In this document: positions 15,784 to 24,165 of the stretch, in pieces
Position numbering within the stretch: position 1 is the first letter of the stretch
How the letters are laid out: each line of letters starts with the position of its first letter
NCBI GenBank assembly: GCA_963785125.1
Contig: CAWATU010000005.1
Coordinates: 124,001-188,000, forward strand
DNA length: 64,000 bases
DNA from: QHXN01 sp963785125
GTDB taxonomy: Bacteria > Acidobacteriota > Blastocatellia > Pyrinomonadales > Pyrinomonadaceae
Reading direction: 5' to 3'
Program-made: the position numbers and the translations under genes
Notes under the pieces: generated by a model
Databases searched by the model: none
Seen by the model: only the letters and a program-made list of their open reading frames with translations
What the model was told of the DNA's origin: nothing

Positions 15784-16814
15784 TCCGCCAGCCCCGGTTC
15801 GTCGGCGCCGAGTCGGCCCTGGTCGTCGTCGAAGGGGGAGTCGAAGCCTTCGGGCAGCTCGACCTCGACCTGTTGGTCGGGGGGGACGGGCCAGATGAGC
15901 GAGGCGGCGACCGAGGCGAAGAGCACGAAGGCGACGAAGCCGAGCGAGACGAGGATGACCGTCTCCTTGCCCACGCCGAAGCGGTCGTGGATGTAGCCCT
16001 CGGCCAGCATCTTGACGCCGACGAACATGAGCACGATGGCGAGGCCGACCTTGAGGTAGTGGAACTTCTCGACCACGCCGGCCAGCAGGAAGTAGAGCGA
16101 GCGCAGGCCGAGGATGGCGAAGACGTTCGACGTGTAGACGATGAACGAGTTGGTCGTGATGCCGAAGATGGCCGGGATGGAGTCCACCGCGAAGACGAGG
16201 TCTGAGACCTCGACGATGACGAGGACGAGCAGCAGGAGCGTTCCCACCTTGCGCCCCTTCTCGATTGTGAAGAACTTGTCGCCCTCGTAGTGGCGCGTGA
16301 TGGGAATCAGCTTCGTGGCGAAGCGCACGAGCGGGTTGTCCTCGGGGTTCGCCTGCGACTCGTCCTGCCGGAGCATCTTGAAGCCGGTGTAGATGAGGAA
16401 GGCGCCGAAGATGTAGAGAATCCAGTGGAAGCGCTCGACGAGCGTGGCGCCGATGCCGATCATCGTCATGCGCATGACGAGCGCGCCCAGCACGCCCCAG
16501 AAGAGGACGCGGTGCTGGTACTTCGCCGGCACCTTGAAGTAGGAGAAGATGAGCAGGAAGACGAAGAGGTTATCGACCGAGAGCGACAGCTCGATGACGT
16601 AGCCGGTCAGAAACTCGAACCCCGTCTGCCGGTCGGTCTTCCAGAAGACGATGCCGGCGAAGATCATCGCCAGCGTCACCCACACCGCGCTCCAGATGGC
16701 TGCCTCGCGGTACGTGACCGCGTGCGCCTTACGATTCAGCACCCCCAGGTCGAGCGCCAGCATCAGCAGGATGAAGACGCCGAACCCCGCCCAAGCCCAC
16801 ATTGGAAAGTCCAT
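15774..16814 (-). CDS. TerC/Alx-family membrane protein
   Basis: A 346-residue polytopic membrane protein (seven to nine hydrophobic helices) of the TerC/Alx family. The family is linked to metal ion handling: manganese export for Alx, and tellurite resistance loci for TerC. Conserved acidic membrane motifs are visible: ELSLSVDNLFVFLLIF (about residues 75-90) and VEVSDLVFAVDSIPAIFGIT (about 203-222). The acidic C-terminal tail is soluble. The ATG at 16814 is chosen because the hydrophobic N-terminus begins there. I looked upstream for a yybP-ykoY manganese riboswitch and did not find its signature. Confidence 0.92.
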   Translation of the reverse strand: MDFPMWAWAGFGVFILLMLALDLGVLNRKAHAVTYREAAIWSAVWVTLAMIFAGIVFWKTDRQTGFEFLTGYVIELSLSVDNLFVFLLIFSYFKVPAKYQHRVLFWGVLGALVMRMTMIGIGATLVERFHWILYIFGAFLIYTGFKMLRQDESQANPEDNPLVRFATKLIPITRHYEGDKFFTIEKGRKVGTLLLLVLVIVEVSDLVFAVDSIPAIFGITTNSFIVYTSNVFAILGLRSLYFLLAGVVEKFHYLKVGLAIVLMFVGVKMLAEGYIHDRFGVGKETVILVSLGFVAFVLFASVAASLIWPVPPDQQVEVELPEGFDSPFDDDQGRLGADEPGLAEKQ

Positions 16815-16830
16815 GATTCGGTAAGGATAG

Positions 16831-16868
16831 CAGTAGACAGTCGCCAGTCGCCAGTAGGCAGTAGGCAG
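16831..16868. repeat. Heptad array (single arm), AGTAGGC family
   Basis: Five tandem 7-bp units (AGTAGAC, AGTCGCC twice, AGTAGGC twice) lie 17 bases upstream of the terC start. I see no facing inverted array within this gap. The matching inverted-type units are at the other end of terC (15755-15783). Confidence 0.75.
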
Positions 16869-16985
16869 CGGGCGTCGAGCGTCCGGGGCGGTTCTGCTTT
16901 CCGAAAAAGCGGGGAGTGCTTTACCATGAACGGCGTTAGCCCCTAAACCACTGCTCGTTCCGTTCAAGATCAACGGCTGCTTTCT

Positions 16986-19958
16986 ATGTCTACGTTCAAG
17001 CGTCTCTCTGTCCTGTGTTGCGTCGCGCTGCTGTGCGGGGTGTTCGTCCACGCCGCGCCGCAGAGCCAGCGGGCCAAGTACAACTTCAACTCGGGTTGGA
17101 AGCTCTTCGTCGGCGACCCCGTGGGTGCGGAGGCGCCGGGGTTCGATGACTCGGCGTGGAAGGACGTGGCGCTGCCCCGCGCTTGGAACGAGGATGATGC
17201 TTTCCGCAAAGACATCAAAGACCTCTCGACCGGCGTTGCGTGGTACCGCAAGCGCTTCAAGGCTCCGGCCGGGAGCGCGGGGCTTAAGGTCTTTCTGGAG
17301 TTCGAGGGCATCAGGCAGGCCGGCGAGTTCTACCTCAACGGCAAACAGATCGGGCGGCACGAGAACGGCATCACGGCCTTCGGCTTCGACGTGACCGACC
17401 TTCTGCGGCCGGCCCCGGAGGAGAACGTGCTGGCCGCGCGCATCGACAACGCCTGGGACTATAAGGAGAAGGCGACGGGCTCGGGGTTCCAGTGGAACGA
17501 CCGGAATTTTTATGCCAACTACGGCGGCATCAACAAGAACGTCTTTCTACACGTCACCGACCGTCTGCACCAGACGCTCCCGCTCTACACGAACCTCGGC
17601 ACGACCGGCGTCTACGTCTACGCGAAAGAGTTCGACATCCCGGCCCGGGGCGCGACCGTCAACGTCGAGTCGCAGGTGAGGAACGAGCACGCGACGGCGC
17701 AGACGTTGAGCTTCGCCGTCAACATCGAGGACGCGAACGGCCGCGTCGTCAAGACCATCGACGGCGGCCGGCACACGCTCGCGCCGGGCGAGACGAAGAC
17801 GCTGAGCGCGTCGGCGAAGCTCGGAAACCTGAACTTCTGGAGCTGGGGCTACGGCTATCTCTACAACGTCAAGACCGTCTTGAAGGTGGACGGGAAGGTC
17901 GTCGATCTCGTCACGACGCGGACGGGTTTTCGCAAGACGGAGTTCGGGGGCGGGTTGGTGAAGCTGAACGACCGCGTCATCCAGTTGAAGGGTTACGCGC
18001 AACGCTCGACGAACGAGTGGCCGGCGCTCGGCCCCTCGGTGCCGGCGTGGTTGAGCGACTACAGCAACCGCCTGATGGTCGAGTCGGGCGCGAACCTCGT
18101 CCGCTGGATGCACGTCACGCCGTGGAAGCAGGATGTGGAGTCTTGTGACCGCGTCGGGCTCATACAGGCTCTGCCTGCGGGCGACTCGGAGAAGGACGTG
18201 GACGGGCGCCGCTGGGAGCAGCGGCTCGAAGTGATGCGCGACGCCGTCATCTACAACCGCAACAACCCGAGCGTCCTCTTCTACGAGTCCGGCAACAAGG
18301 GCGTGAGCGACGAGCACATGCGCCAGATGAAGGCCATCCGCGACCTGTACGACCCGCACGGCGGGCGCGCGTCGGGGTCGCGTGAGATGCTCAACAGCCG
18401 CACGGCCGAGTACGGCGGCGAGATGCTCTATATCAACAAGAGCGCGCGGCTGCCCTTCTGGGCGATGGAGTATTCGCGCGACGAGGCGCTCCGCAAATAC
18501 TGGGACGAGTTCTCGCCGCCCTTCCACAAGGACGGCGAAGGGCCGCTACATAACGGGCAGGACGCGAGCGTTTATAACCGCAACCAGGACTCGCACGCCG
18601 TCGAGAACGTCGTGCGCTGGTATGACTACTGGCGCGAGCGGCCGGGCACGGGCGCGCGCGTGAGTTCGGGCGGCGTCAACATCGTCTTCAGCGACTCGAA
18701 CACGCATCACCGAGGGGCCGAGAACTACCGGCGCAGCGGCGAGGTGGACGCCGTGCGTCTGCCGAAGGACGGCTTCTACGCGCATCAAGTCATGTGGGAC
18801 GGATGGGTTGACGTGGAGCGCCCGCGCGCGCACATCGTCGGCCACTGGAACTATCAGCCGGGGACGAAAAAGAACGTCTACGTCATTTCGAGCGCCGACA
18901 AGGTTGAGCTGTTCCTCAACGGCAAGTCGCTCGGCGCGGGCCAGCAGTCGAGCCGCTTCCTCTACACCTTTAAGAACGTGGAGTGGCAACCGGGCACGCT
19001 CACGGCCGTCGGCTCTGACGCCGAGGGCAGGAAGGTCGCGGAAGTCTCGAAGAAGACCGCCGGCCCTCCCGCCGCCGTTCGTCTGACGGCGCACACGTCG
19101 CCGAAGGGCTTGCGCGCCGACGGCGCCGACGTGGCGCTCGTGGACGTGGAGGTCGTGGACGCCGCGGGGAACCGATGCCCTGTGGCGCTCGACATGATTA
19201 ACTTCACGCTGTCCGGCCCGGCCGAGTGGCGCGGCGGCATCGCGCAGGGGCCGGAGAACTACATCCTCTCGAAGAGCCTGCCCGTGGAGAACGGCGTCAA
19301 CCGCGTCATCATCCGCTCGACGACGAAGGCCGGGCGAGTCGTCGTGTCGGCGTCGGCCGATGGCTTAAAGCCGGCCTCCGTCGAGATCGTCGCACGGCCC
19401 TCGAAGGTCGCGGGCGGGCTCTCGGCGGAGATGCCGGACGCGGGATTGCCCTCATACCTCGGTCGCGGGCCGACGCCCGCGGGGCCCTCCTTCAAGGCGT
19501 CGCGCAGGCCCGTCGCGGTCGCGCGCGTAACGGCCGGCTCGAACGAGGCGCGGGCCGCGCAGAGCTTCGACGACGACGAGACGACCGACTGGTCGAGCGA
19601 CGGCGACCTCAAGCGCGGCTGGATCAGGTTCGACTTCGGGCGACCGGCGACGGTCGGCGAGGTGACGTTGAAGCTCGCGGGCTGGCGGACGCAGTCTTAC
19701 CCGATACGCATCCTCGCGGGCGACCGCGTCGTCTACGAGGGCAGCACGCAGCGCAGCCTCGGCTACGTCACCTTCAGTTTCCAGCCCGTGACGGCCGAAA
19801 GTCTCCGCGTCGAGTTGACGGGCGGCGCCAGCAACCGCGACGCCTTCGGCAACATCATCGAGATACCCGGCACGCCCGACCCGCAGTCGGCGGCAGGCAA
19901 GGGCGGCGCGAAGAACACGCTCTCCATCATCGAGGTGGAGATTTACGAAAAGCAGTAG
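16986..19958 (+). CDS. GH2-family glycoside hydrolase (beta-galactosidase-like), secreted
   Basis: A 990-residue secreted protein with a signal peptide (1-23), a GH2 sugar-binding jelly roll (about 30-190), an Ig-like domain and a TIM barrel. A DUF4982/Ig-like region follows (about 620-800). The C-terminus carries an F5/8-type C (discoidin) carbohydrate-binding module, about residues 850-970. In classical GH2 enzymes the acid/base is the Glu of an Asn-Glu pair; here the segment reads YESGNKG with Lys438 after Asn437 and a Glu at 434. E495 in the FWAMEYS segment is a plausible nucleophile. It probably cleaves galactosides or related glycans outside the cytoplasm. Substrate and activity are uncertain. 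Confidence 0.85.
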   Translation: MSTFKRLSVLCCVALLCGVFVHAAPQSQRAKYNFNSGWKLFVGDPVGAEAPGFDDSAWKDVALPRAWNEDDAFRKDIKDLSTGVAWYRKRFKAPAGSAGLKVFLEFEGIRQAGEFYLNGKQIGRHENGITAFGFDVTDLLRPAPEENVLAARIDNAWDYKEKATGSGFQWNDRNFYANYGGINKNVFLHVTDRLHQTLPLYTNLGTTGVYVYAKEFDIPARGATVNVESQVRNEHATAQTLSFAVNIEDANGRVVKTIDGGRHTLAPGETKTLSASAKLGNLNFWSWGYGYLYNVKTVLKVDGKVVDLVTTRTGFRKTEFGGGLVKLNDRVIQLKGYAQRSTNEWPALGPSVPAWLSDYSNRLMVESGANLVRWMHVTPWKQDVESCDRVGLIQALPAGDSEKDVDGRRWEQRLEVMRDAVIYNRNNPSVLFYESGNKGVSDEHMRQMKAIRDLYDPHGGRASGSREMLNSRTAEYGGEMLYINKSARLPFWAMEYSRDEALRKYWDEFSPPFHKDGEGPLHNGQDASVYNRNQDSHAVENVVRWYDYWRERPGTGARVSSGGVNIVFSDSNTHHRGAENYRRSGEVDAVRLPKDGFYAHQVMWDGWVDVERPRAHIVGHWNYQPGTKKNVYVISSADKVELFLNGKSLGAGQQSSRFLYTFKNVEWQPGTLTAVGSDAEGRKVAEVSKKTAGPPAAVRLTAHTSPKGLRADGADVALVDVEVVDAAGNRCPVALDMINFTLSGPAEWRGGIAQGPENYILSKSLPVENGVNRVIIRSTTKAGRVVVSASADGLKPASVEIVARPSKVAGGLSAEMPDAGLPSYLGRGPTPAGPSFKASRRPVAVARVTAGSNEARAAQSFDDDETTDWSSDGDLKRGWIRFDFGRPATVGEVTLKLAGWRTQSYPIRILAGDRVVYEGSTQRSLGYVTFSFQPVTAESLRVELTGGASNRDAFGNIIEIPGTPDPQSAAGKGGAKNTLSIIEVEIYEKQ

Positions 19959-20076
19959 GCCGCAGGCAGATGGCCGTAGGCAGTCGCTCCGCGTGACGAA
20001 CGTTGAATGATTGAATCGGGACTTTCGACAGCGGCTCTTTCAACTGCCTACTGTCATCTGCCTGCGGCCTGACTGT
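19950..20076. repeat. Heptad-repeat hairpin with conserved loop, AGTAGGC family (copy 1)
   Basis: The left array (19950-19984) has AGTAGGC/AGATGGC-type units and contains the TAG stop of the GH2 gene. The inverted array is at 20043-20076. The loop (19985-20040) starts CGCTCCGCGTGACG and ends CGACAGCGG, nearly identical to the loop of the element at 36305. Confidence 0.92.
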
Positions 20077-20085
20077 TTCCTCCAT

Positions 20086-20115
20086 TTGCGCCGCGCGCGG
20101 GGCGTCGGCTACAAT
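20086..20115 (+). promoter_or_regulatory. Candidate sigma-70 promoter for the foldase gene
   Basis: A TACAAT box at 20110-20115 (one change from TATAAT) lies 18 bases after TTGCGC at 20086-20091. This is about 100 bases upstream of the ATG at 20214. The -35 is weak. Confidence 0.4.
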
Positions 20116-20213
20116 CCGCCTTTTGCGAGGTGCGCGGGGCGCCCGTCCTACGCGCCGCGCACACGCCGGAAGTCCGAAACCAGAACCCCTCTGCACTAAG
20201 AAGGTATTCAGCA

Positions 20214-22265
20214 ATGCTCAAGTTTTTCACACGCATGGAGCGGACGCGAAAGTACGTCATCGGGTTCTTCGCGTTCCTGATGGTGCTCGGCATGGTCGTC
20301 GCCGGCGTCTACAACCGCCCGGGCACGGCCATCGCCAACCCCTTCAAGAGCCGCGAGGTGCTCGCCAAAGTCGGCTCCGACGAGGTGACGGTCGCCGACT
20401 ACACGCTCCTCAAGAAGAAGATCGAGTCGCAGTTCGGCGGGCAGTTCAGCCTCGCACAGATCGGGATGACGAGCGACCGCATCCTCGACCAGGCCATCAA
20501 CAGCCGCATCTCACTTCAGGAGGCGCGCCGCCTCGGCTTTAACGCCTCCGACGCGGAGGTGCGCGACGAGATCGCGCGCCAGTTCAGCGACCCCGCCACG
20601 GGCAAGTTCGACGTGAAGCTCTATAAGGACTACGTCGTGCGCAACTACGGCAGCGTCTCGCTCTTCGAGGGAAGCGTCCGCGACGCGCTGGCCGCGCAGA
20701 AGCTGCGTGCCTTCGTCTCGGCCGGCGCGCAGGTCTCCGAAGCGGAAGTCCTCAACCAGTACCAGCGCGACAACACGGAGTTCGACCTCGCCTACGTCTC
20801 GGTCACCGCCGAGGACGTGGCGAAGAAGCTCAACCCGTCCGACGAGGAGCTGCGCCAGTACTTCGACGCGCACAAGACCGACTACCGCTTCCTCGAACCG
20901 CAGAAGAGCATCCGCTACATCTTCGTCAACCAGGAGAAGGTCGGGCAGAAGCTCGCCATCCCCGACGAAGACCTGCGCAAGGAGTACGACGGGCTCAAGC
21001 CTGAGAACAAGATGGCCGGCATCCGCGTCCAGCAGATCATCCTGAAGGTCGCACGCCCCGAGTTGGATACAGAGGTGCTGAATAAGGCGTCGGCCATCGT
21101 CGCGCGGATGCGCGCGGATGACCTGACGGCCCCCGAGGAGAAGTTTGCCGAAGAGGCGCGCGGCAACTCGGAAGACCCCGCGACGGCGCAGGCGGGCGGC
21201 TGGCTCCCCAACCCCGTCAAGCGCACCCCGAACCGCAAGCCCGGCGCGGCCAACACGCCCGGCAACGTCGCCGAGCTGTTGCAGAACACGCTGGAATGGA
21301 AGGAGGGGCAGGTCGGCGACCCCCTGAAGACCGGCAACGCCTACTACATCTTCCGCCGCGGCCCGGTCGTGCCGAAGTCGTTCGAGGACGCGAAGCAGGA
21401 GCTGCTCGTAAGCTTGCGCAACCGCCGCTCCTACAACGTCGCGCAGGATATCGCGCGGAAGGTGAACGACCGCCTGAAGGAGACGCGCGACCCGCAGAAG
21501 GTGGCGCAGGAGTTTGCCGCGCAGGCCAACATGACGCCGGCCGAGATGGTGCGCGAGACCGGCTTCATCAAGCCCGGCGACGACGTGGCCGAGATCGGCA
21601 CCAGCCCGCAGTTCGAGGAGAAGCTCAAGCCGCTCGAAGAGGCCGGCGCCGTCGGCGAGTTCGTCGGCATCAAGAACGGCTTCGCCATCCCGCAGCTCGT
21701 CGAAAAGCGCGAGCCGCGCATCCCCGAGTTCGACGAGGTGAAGGCCAGCGTCGCCGAAGCCCTCAAGCGCACGCGCGCCGGCGAGCAGCTCGAACAGACG
21801 GCGAAGGAGATCGCGGCCGGCGCTGGCGGCGTGGACGCCCTGAAGGCAGCCGCCGCGAAGGCCGGGCTGAAGGCTGAAGACGAGGAGGCGTTCCGGCTCG
21901 GTCGCCCGCTCGGCACGGCGGGCGCCGACCCCGCGCTCGACGCGGCCGTCTACCAGCTCAAGGCCGGCGAGGGGACGAAGGCACCCGTCAAGGTCGGCGA
22001 CAAATGGGTCGTCGTCGCCGTCAAGGAGCGCAGGGACTCGAAGCCCGAGGACTTCGAGAAGCAGAAGGCCGACCTGACCGGACGCGCGCTCGAAGAGCGA
22101 CGGGGTCAGCTCTTCGACGACTTCCTCGTCGAGGCGCGCCGCCGGCTCGACGAGAAGGGGCAGATCGAAATCTTCCGCGACACGCTCGCCCTCATCGACC
22201 AGGACGAGCCCGCGGCGCTGCCCCGCCGCCCGCCCATCAACATCGTCCCCCCGGGCACCGAGTAA
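20214..22265 (+). CDS. SurA/PpiD-type peptidyl-prolyl isomerase, membrane anchored
   Basis: A 683-residue periplasmic foldase. It has a short cytoplasmic N-terminus and one membrane helix (about residues 14-33). The SurA-N-like chaperone region (VGSDEVTVADYTLLKKKIE, about 53-71) follows. A parvulin-type domain around 270-390 has the tell-tale FAEEARGNSEDPATAQAGGWL segment, and a second chaperone half completes it. The architecture (anchor plus split SurA-N domains plus parvulin) fits PpiD. It would assist folding of exported proteins at the inner membrane. The ATG at 20214 follows AGAAGG and is preferred over an upstream open extension without a membrane-anchor logic. Confidence 0.88.
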   Translation: MLKFFTRMERTRKYVIGFFAFLMVLGMVVAGVYNRPGTAIANPFKSREVLAKVGSDEVTVADYTLLKKKIESQFGGQFSLAQIGMTSDRILDQAINSRISLQEARRLGFNASDAEVRDEIARQFSDPATGKFDVKLYKDYVVRNYGSVSLFEGSVRDALAAQKLRAFVSAGAQVSEAEVLNQYQRDNTEFDLAYVSVTAEDVAKKLNPSDEELRQYFDAHKTDYRFLEPQKSIRYIFVNQEKVGQKLAIPDEDLRKEYDGLKPENKMAGIRVQQIILKVARPELDTEVLNKASAIVARMRADDLTAPEEKFAEEARGNSEDPATAQAGGWLPNPVKRTPNRKPGAANTPGNVAELLQNTLEWKEGQVGDPLKTGNAYYIFRRGPVVPKSFEDAKQELLVSLRNRRSYNVAQDIARKVNDRLKETRDPQKVAQEFAAQANMTPAEMVRETGFIKPGDDVAEIGTSPQFEEKLKPLEEAGAVGEFVGIKNGFAIPQLVEKREPRIPEFDEVKASVAEALKRTRAGEQLEQTAKEIAAGAGGVDALKAAAAKAGLKAEDEEAFRLGRPLGTAGADPALDAAVYQLKAGEGTKAPVKVGDKWVVVAVKERRDSKPEDFEKQKADLTGRALEERRGQLFDDFLVEARRRLDEKGQIEIFRDTLALIDQDEPAALPRRPPINIVPPGTE

Positions 22266-22282
22266 ACGACACTTTCAACCGA

Positions 22283-22327
22283 GAGACGAAGAGGCCGCCC
22301 AATCGAAACGGGCGGCCTCTTCGTCTC
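22283..22327. terminator. Bidirectional intrinsic terminator
   Basis: A perfect 18-bp stem (22283-22300 with 22310-22327) and a 9-nt loop, between two convergent genes. It is a conventional GC-rich hairpin, not a heptad element. Confidence 0.85.
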
Positions 22328-22346
22328 TCCACCTCTGTTAATTTTC

Positions 22347-23333
22347 TTAAAGCGACTTCAGCACCGTCGCGACATCCGCCTGCGGGACTTCGAGGCGGAG
22401 CTGGACTTCGTTGCCCTTCGTCGTGAGCTTCATGCCGTCCACGAGCCCGCGCGCGAAGCCCCACTTCTCGCCCGCCATCAAGATGAAGCCGGGCGCCAAC
22501 TGCCGGAGCGCGCTCACTACGTCGTAGAGTTGCTTGGCGTCGGAGGCCGTCCCCGCGCGCAGCGAGGTCATCAACTGCATCCCGGCTGGCGTCGAGCCGA
22601 CCGTCCCGTAGAAGCCGCGGACGGAGGCGATGGCGCGATCCACGCTCGGCGAGATATCCGTCTTCACCCCCGCGAGCGCGCCCGCCGGCACGTTGCCCGC
22701 GAAAGCAAGGAAGTCGCCCGCACCCTTCGGGAAGTTGAGCAGGCTCATGTCGGCGCGCCCGCGCCCGGCCTGTGCGTCGATGGCCGCGCGCACGTCCTCG
22801 GGCTCGCCGAGCGCCAGCGTGTTCGCGTCGAGCACGGCGAAGGCCAGCTCCTTCACGCGCATCCGCGCGAGGCCGAAGAGCTTGAGCTGGTCGTTGATAG
22901 TGGCGACGTAGACCGTCTGGCCGCCGTGCTTCTGCTCGGCGAGCCCGCCCTTCGCGGCGGCGCGCGCGGCCGCGACGAGGGCCTCGGTCTTGAAACGCCC
23001 GCGGGCGACGGCTGTCACGCGGTCGAGCTTGGTCGCGCCCGAAGGCAGGGCGATGATGCGCGCGCCGACCGCGAGCGTGTCGAACTCGCGTGCGTCGATT
23101 CCTGTGCGCGCCTTGAACTCGTCCACGTCGGCATTGACCTGCGCGAGCCGCGCCTTGTCCGAGGCGAACGTGCGCGGAATGACCTCCGCGAAGAGCGTGC
23201 GCACGTCGAGCGTGAGCACCGCGTCTGCCGCGGGCAGCGGGAGCGTTGCGGCGTTGGACTGCGCCTGCGCGGACGCCGCGGCGAACGCGGCGAAGACCAG
23301 TGCCAGTATCGAAGCGTAAAAAGTCCTTCTCAT
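22347..23333 (-). CDS. Secreted protein of unknown function
   Basis: A 328-residue protein with a signal peptide (about residues 1-25, AASAQA-Q). The rest is a mixed alpha/beta region. It has an internal pattern typical of secreted DUF3352-like proteins that test threshold quantities (LDVRTLFAEVIPRTF near 46-60, ALGEPEDVRAAIDA near 182-195). I do not recognise a catalytic motif. It converges on the foldase gene with a shared terminator and stands alone otherwise. The ATG at 23333 starts directly at the signal peptide. Confidence 0.75.
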   Translation of the reverse strand: MRRTFYASILALVFAAFAAASAQAQSNAATLPLPAADAVLTLDVRTLFAEVIPRTFASDKARLAQVNADVDEFKARTGIDAREFDTLAVGARIIALPSGATKLDRVTAVARGRFKTEALVAAARAAAKGGLAEQKHGGQTVYVATINDQLKLFGLARMRVKELAFAVLDANTLALGEPEDVRAAIDAQAGRGRADMSLLNFPKGAGDFLAFAGNVPAGALAGVKTDISPSVDRAIASVRGFYGTVGSTPAGMQLMTSLRAGTASDAKQLYDVVSALRQLAPGFILMAGEKWGFARGLVDGMKLTTKGNEVQLRLEVPQADVATVLKSL

Positions 23334-23507
23334 AAATCTTTCATCCGAGGTTGCTGAAGCCGCCCGCAGAGCGCGCGGCACGTTTTAAAGTCCGGGGGGT
23401 GTCTAAATATTTTAAGGGGAGCGGCGCCAGGTTCGGATGCCCGCGCGCCGCCCGCGGGTTGGCCCGAAGCCCACGCGCCTTTTCACGCCCCGCGGCGCGG
23501 ATTGTTC

Positions 23508-24002
23508 CTAATCCACGCCCTGCGCCTGCGGGTCTTCGGGCTGGCGCTCCTCCTCCTGCCTCGTCCACTCGCAGATGACGCGTCTGTCCTCGTCCGAGAG
23601 CCGCGCCTCCGGGTGGAGCGGCAGGTATGACTTGAGCGGCATCTCGCCCGACTCGACCTGCTCGCACATCTCGTGGAGCTTGCGCTCGCGCTTGCGCTTC
23701 TGATACGTCGCCCACTCGGAGAACGAAAGCTCCCTGCGCCCCTCGTCCACGTGCTTCTTCAGAAACCACGAAGCCGGCGCGACGTTCGAGTACCAGGGCC
23801 AGACCGTCTCGGACGAGTGGCAGTCGTTGCAAGAGCGGCGGAGGATGGCCTCGACCTCGGGCGTCATGCGCGTGTTGGCGCTGAGCGTCCGGCGCTCGTC
23901 CACGGCCGGGTTCGTCCGCTCGGGCCTGTAGGTTTGCGCACCCAAAAAGAGCAGGGCCATGACGACCGCCGACCACTTCAAGACTCTCCGCACACGTCTC
24001 AT
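23508..24002 (-). CDS. Haem-binding domain (cytochrome-like) membrane protein
   Basis: A 164-residue protein with an N-terminal membrane anchor (about residues 8-22) and a periplasmic domain carrying one CxxCH haem c site (CNDCH, about 58-62). The following SSETVWPWYSNVAPASWF segment and the conserved EMPL.SYLPLHPEARLSDEDR region match the Haem_bd family often found beside redox proteins. It probably binds one covalent haem; the electron partner is unknown. The ATG at 24002 is chosen because the anchor follows immediately; the longer frame upstream is not protein-like. Confidence 0.85.
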   Translation of the reverse strand: MRRVRRVLKWSAVVMALLFLGAQTYRPERTNPAVDERRTLSANTRMTPEVEAILRRSCNDCHSSETVWPWYSNVAPASWFLKKHVDEGRRELSFSEWATYQKRKRERKLHEMCEQVESGEMPLKSYLPLHPEARLSDEDRRVICEWTRQEEERQPEDPQAQGVD

Positions 24003-24165
24003 CACAATGACGGGCGCCGCACGCCCCGCGTTAACCGGCGCCCTCCTTACTTTTACCCGCCGCGAATTTTTCGTCTGACTGAAGTGGTTCGATGTTAGCA
24101 TACGCCCGCCGACACCCGCGAACACGCGACCCGCGAGAGCGCCGCCACGCTTCACACAAACGTCC

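Noticed and set aside
14276..15898. 540-codon plus-strand frame across the FecR gene
   Set aside because: It runs antisense through a gene with a clear membrane anchor and FecR motifs, and ends in arginine-rich noise.
16815..16985. Manganese (yybP-ykoY) riboswitch upstream of terC
   Set aside because: TerC/Alx genes often carry one, but I could not find the conserved loop sequences in the leader; only a heptad array is present.
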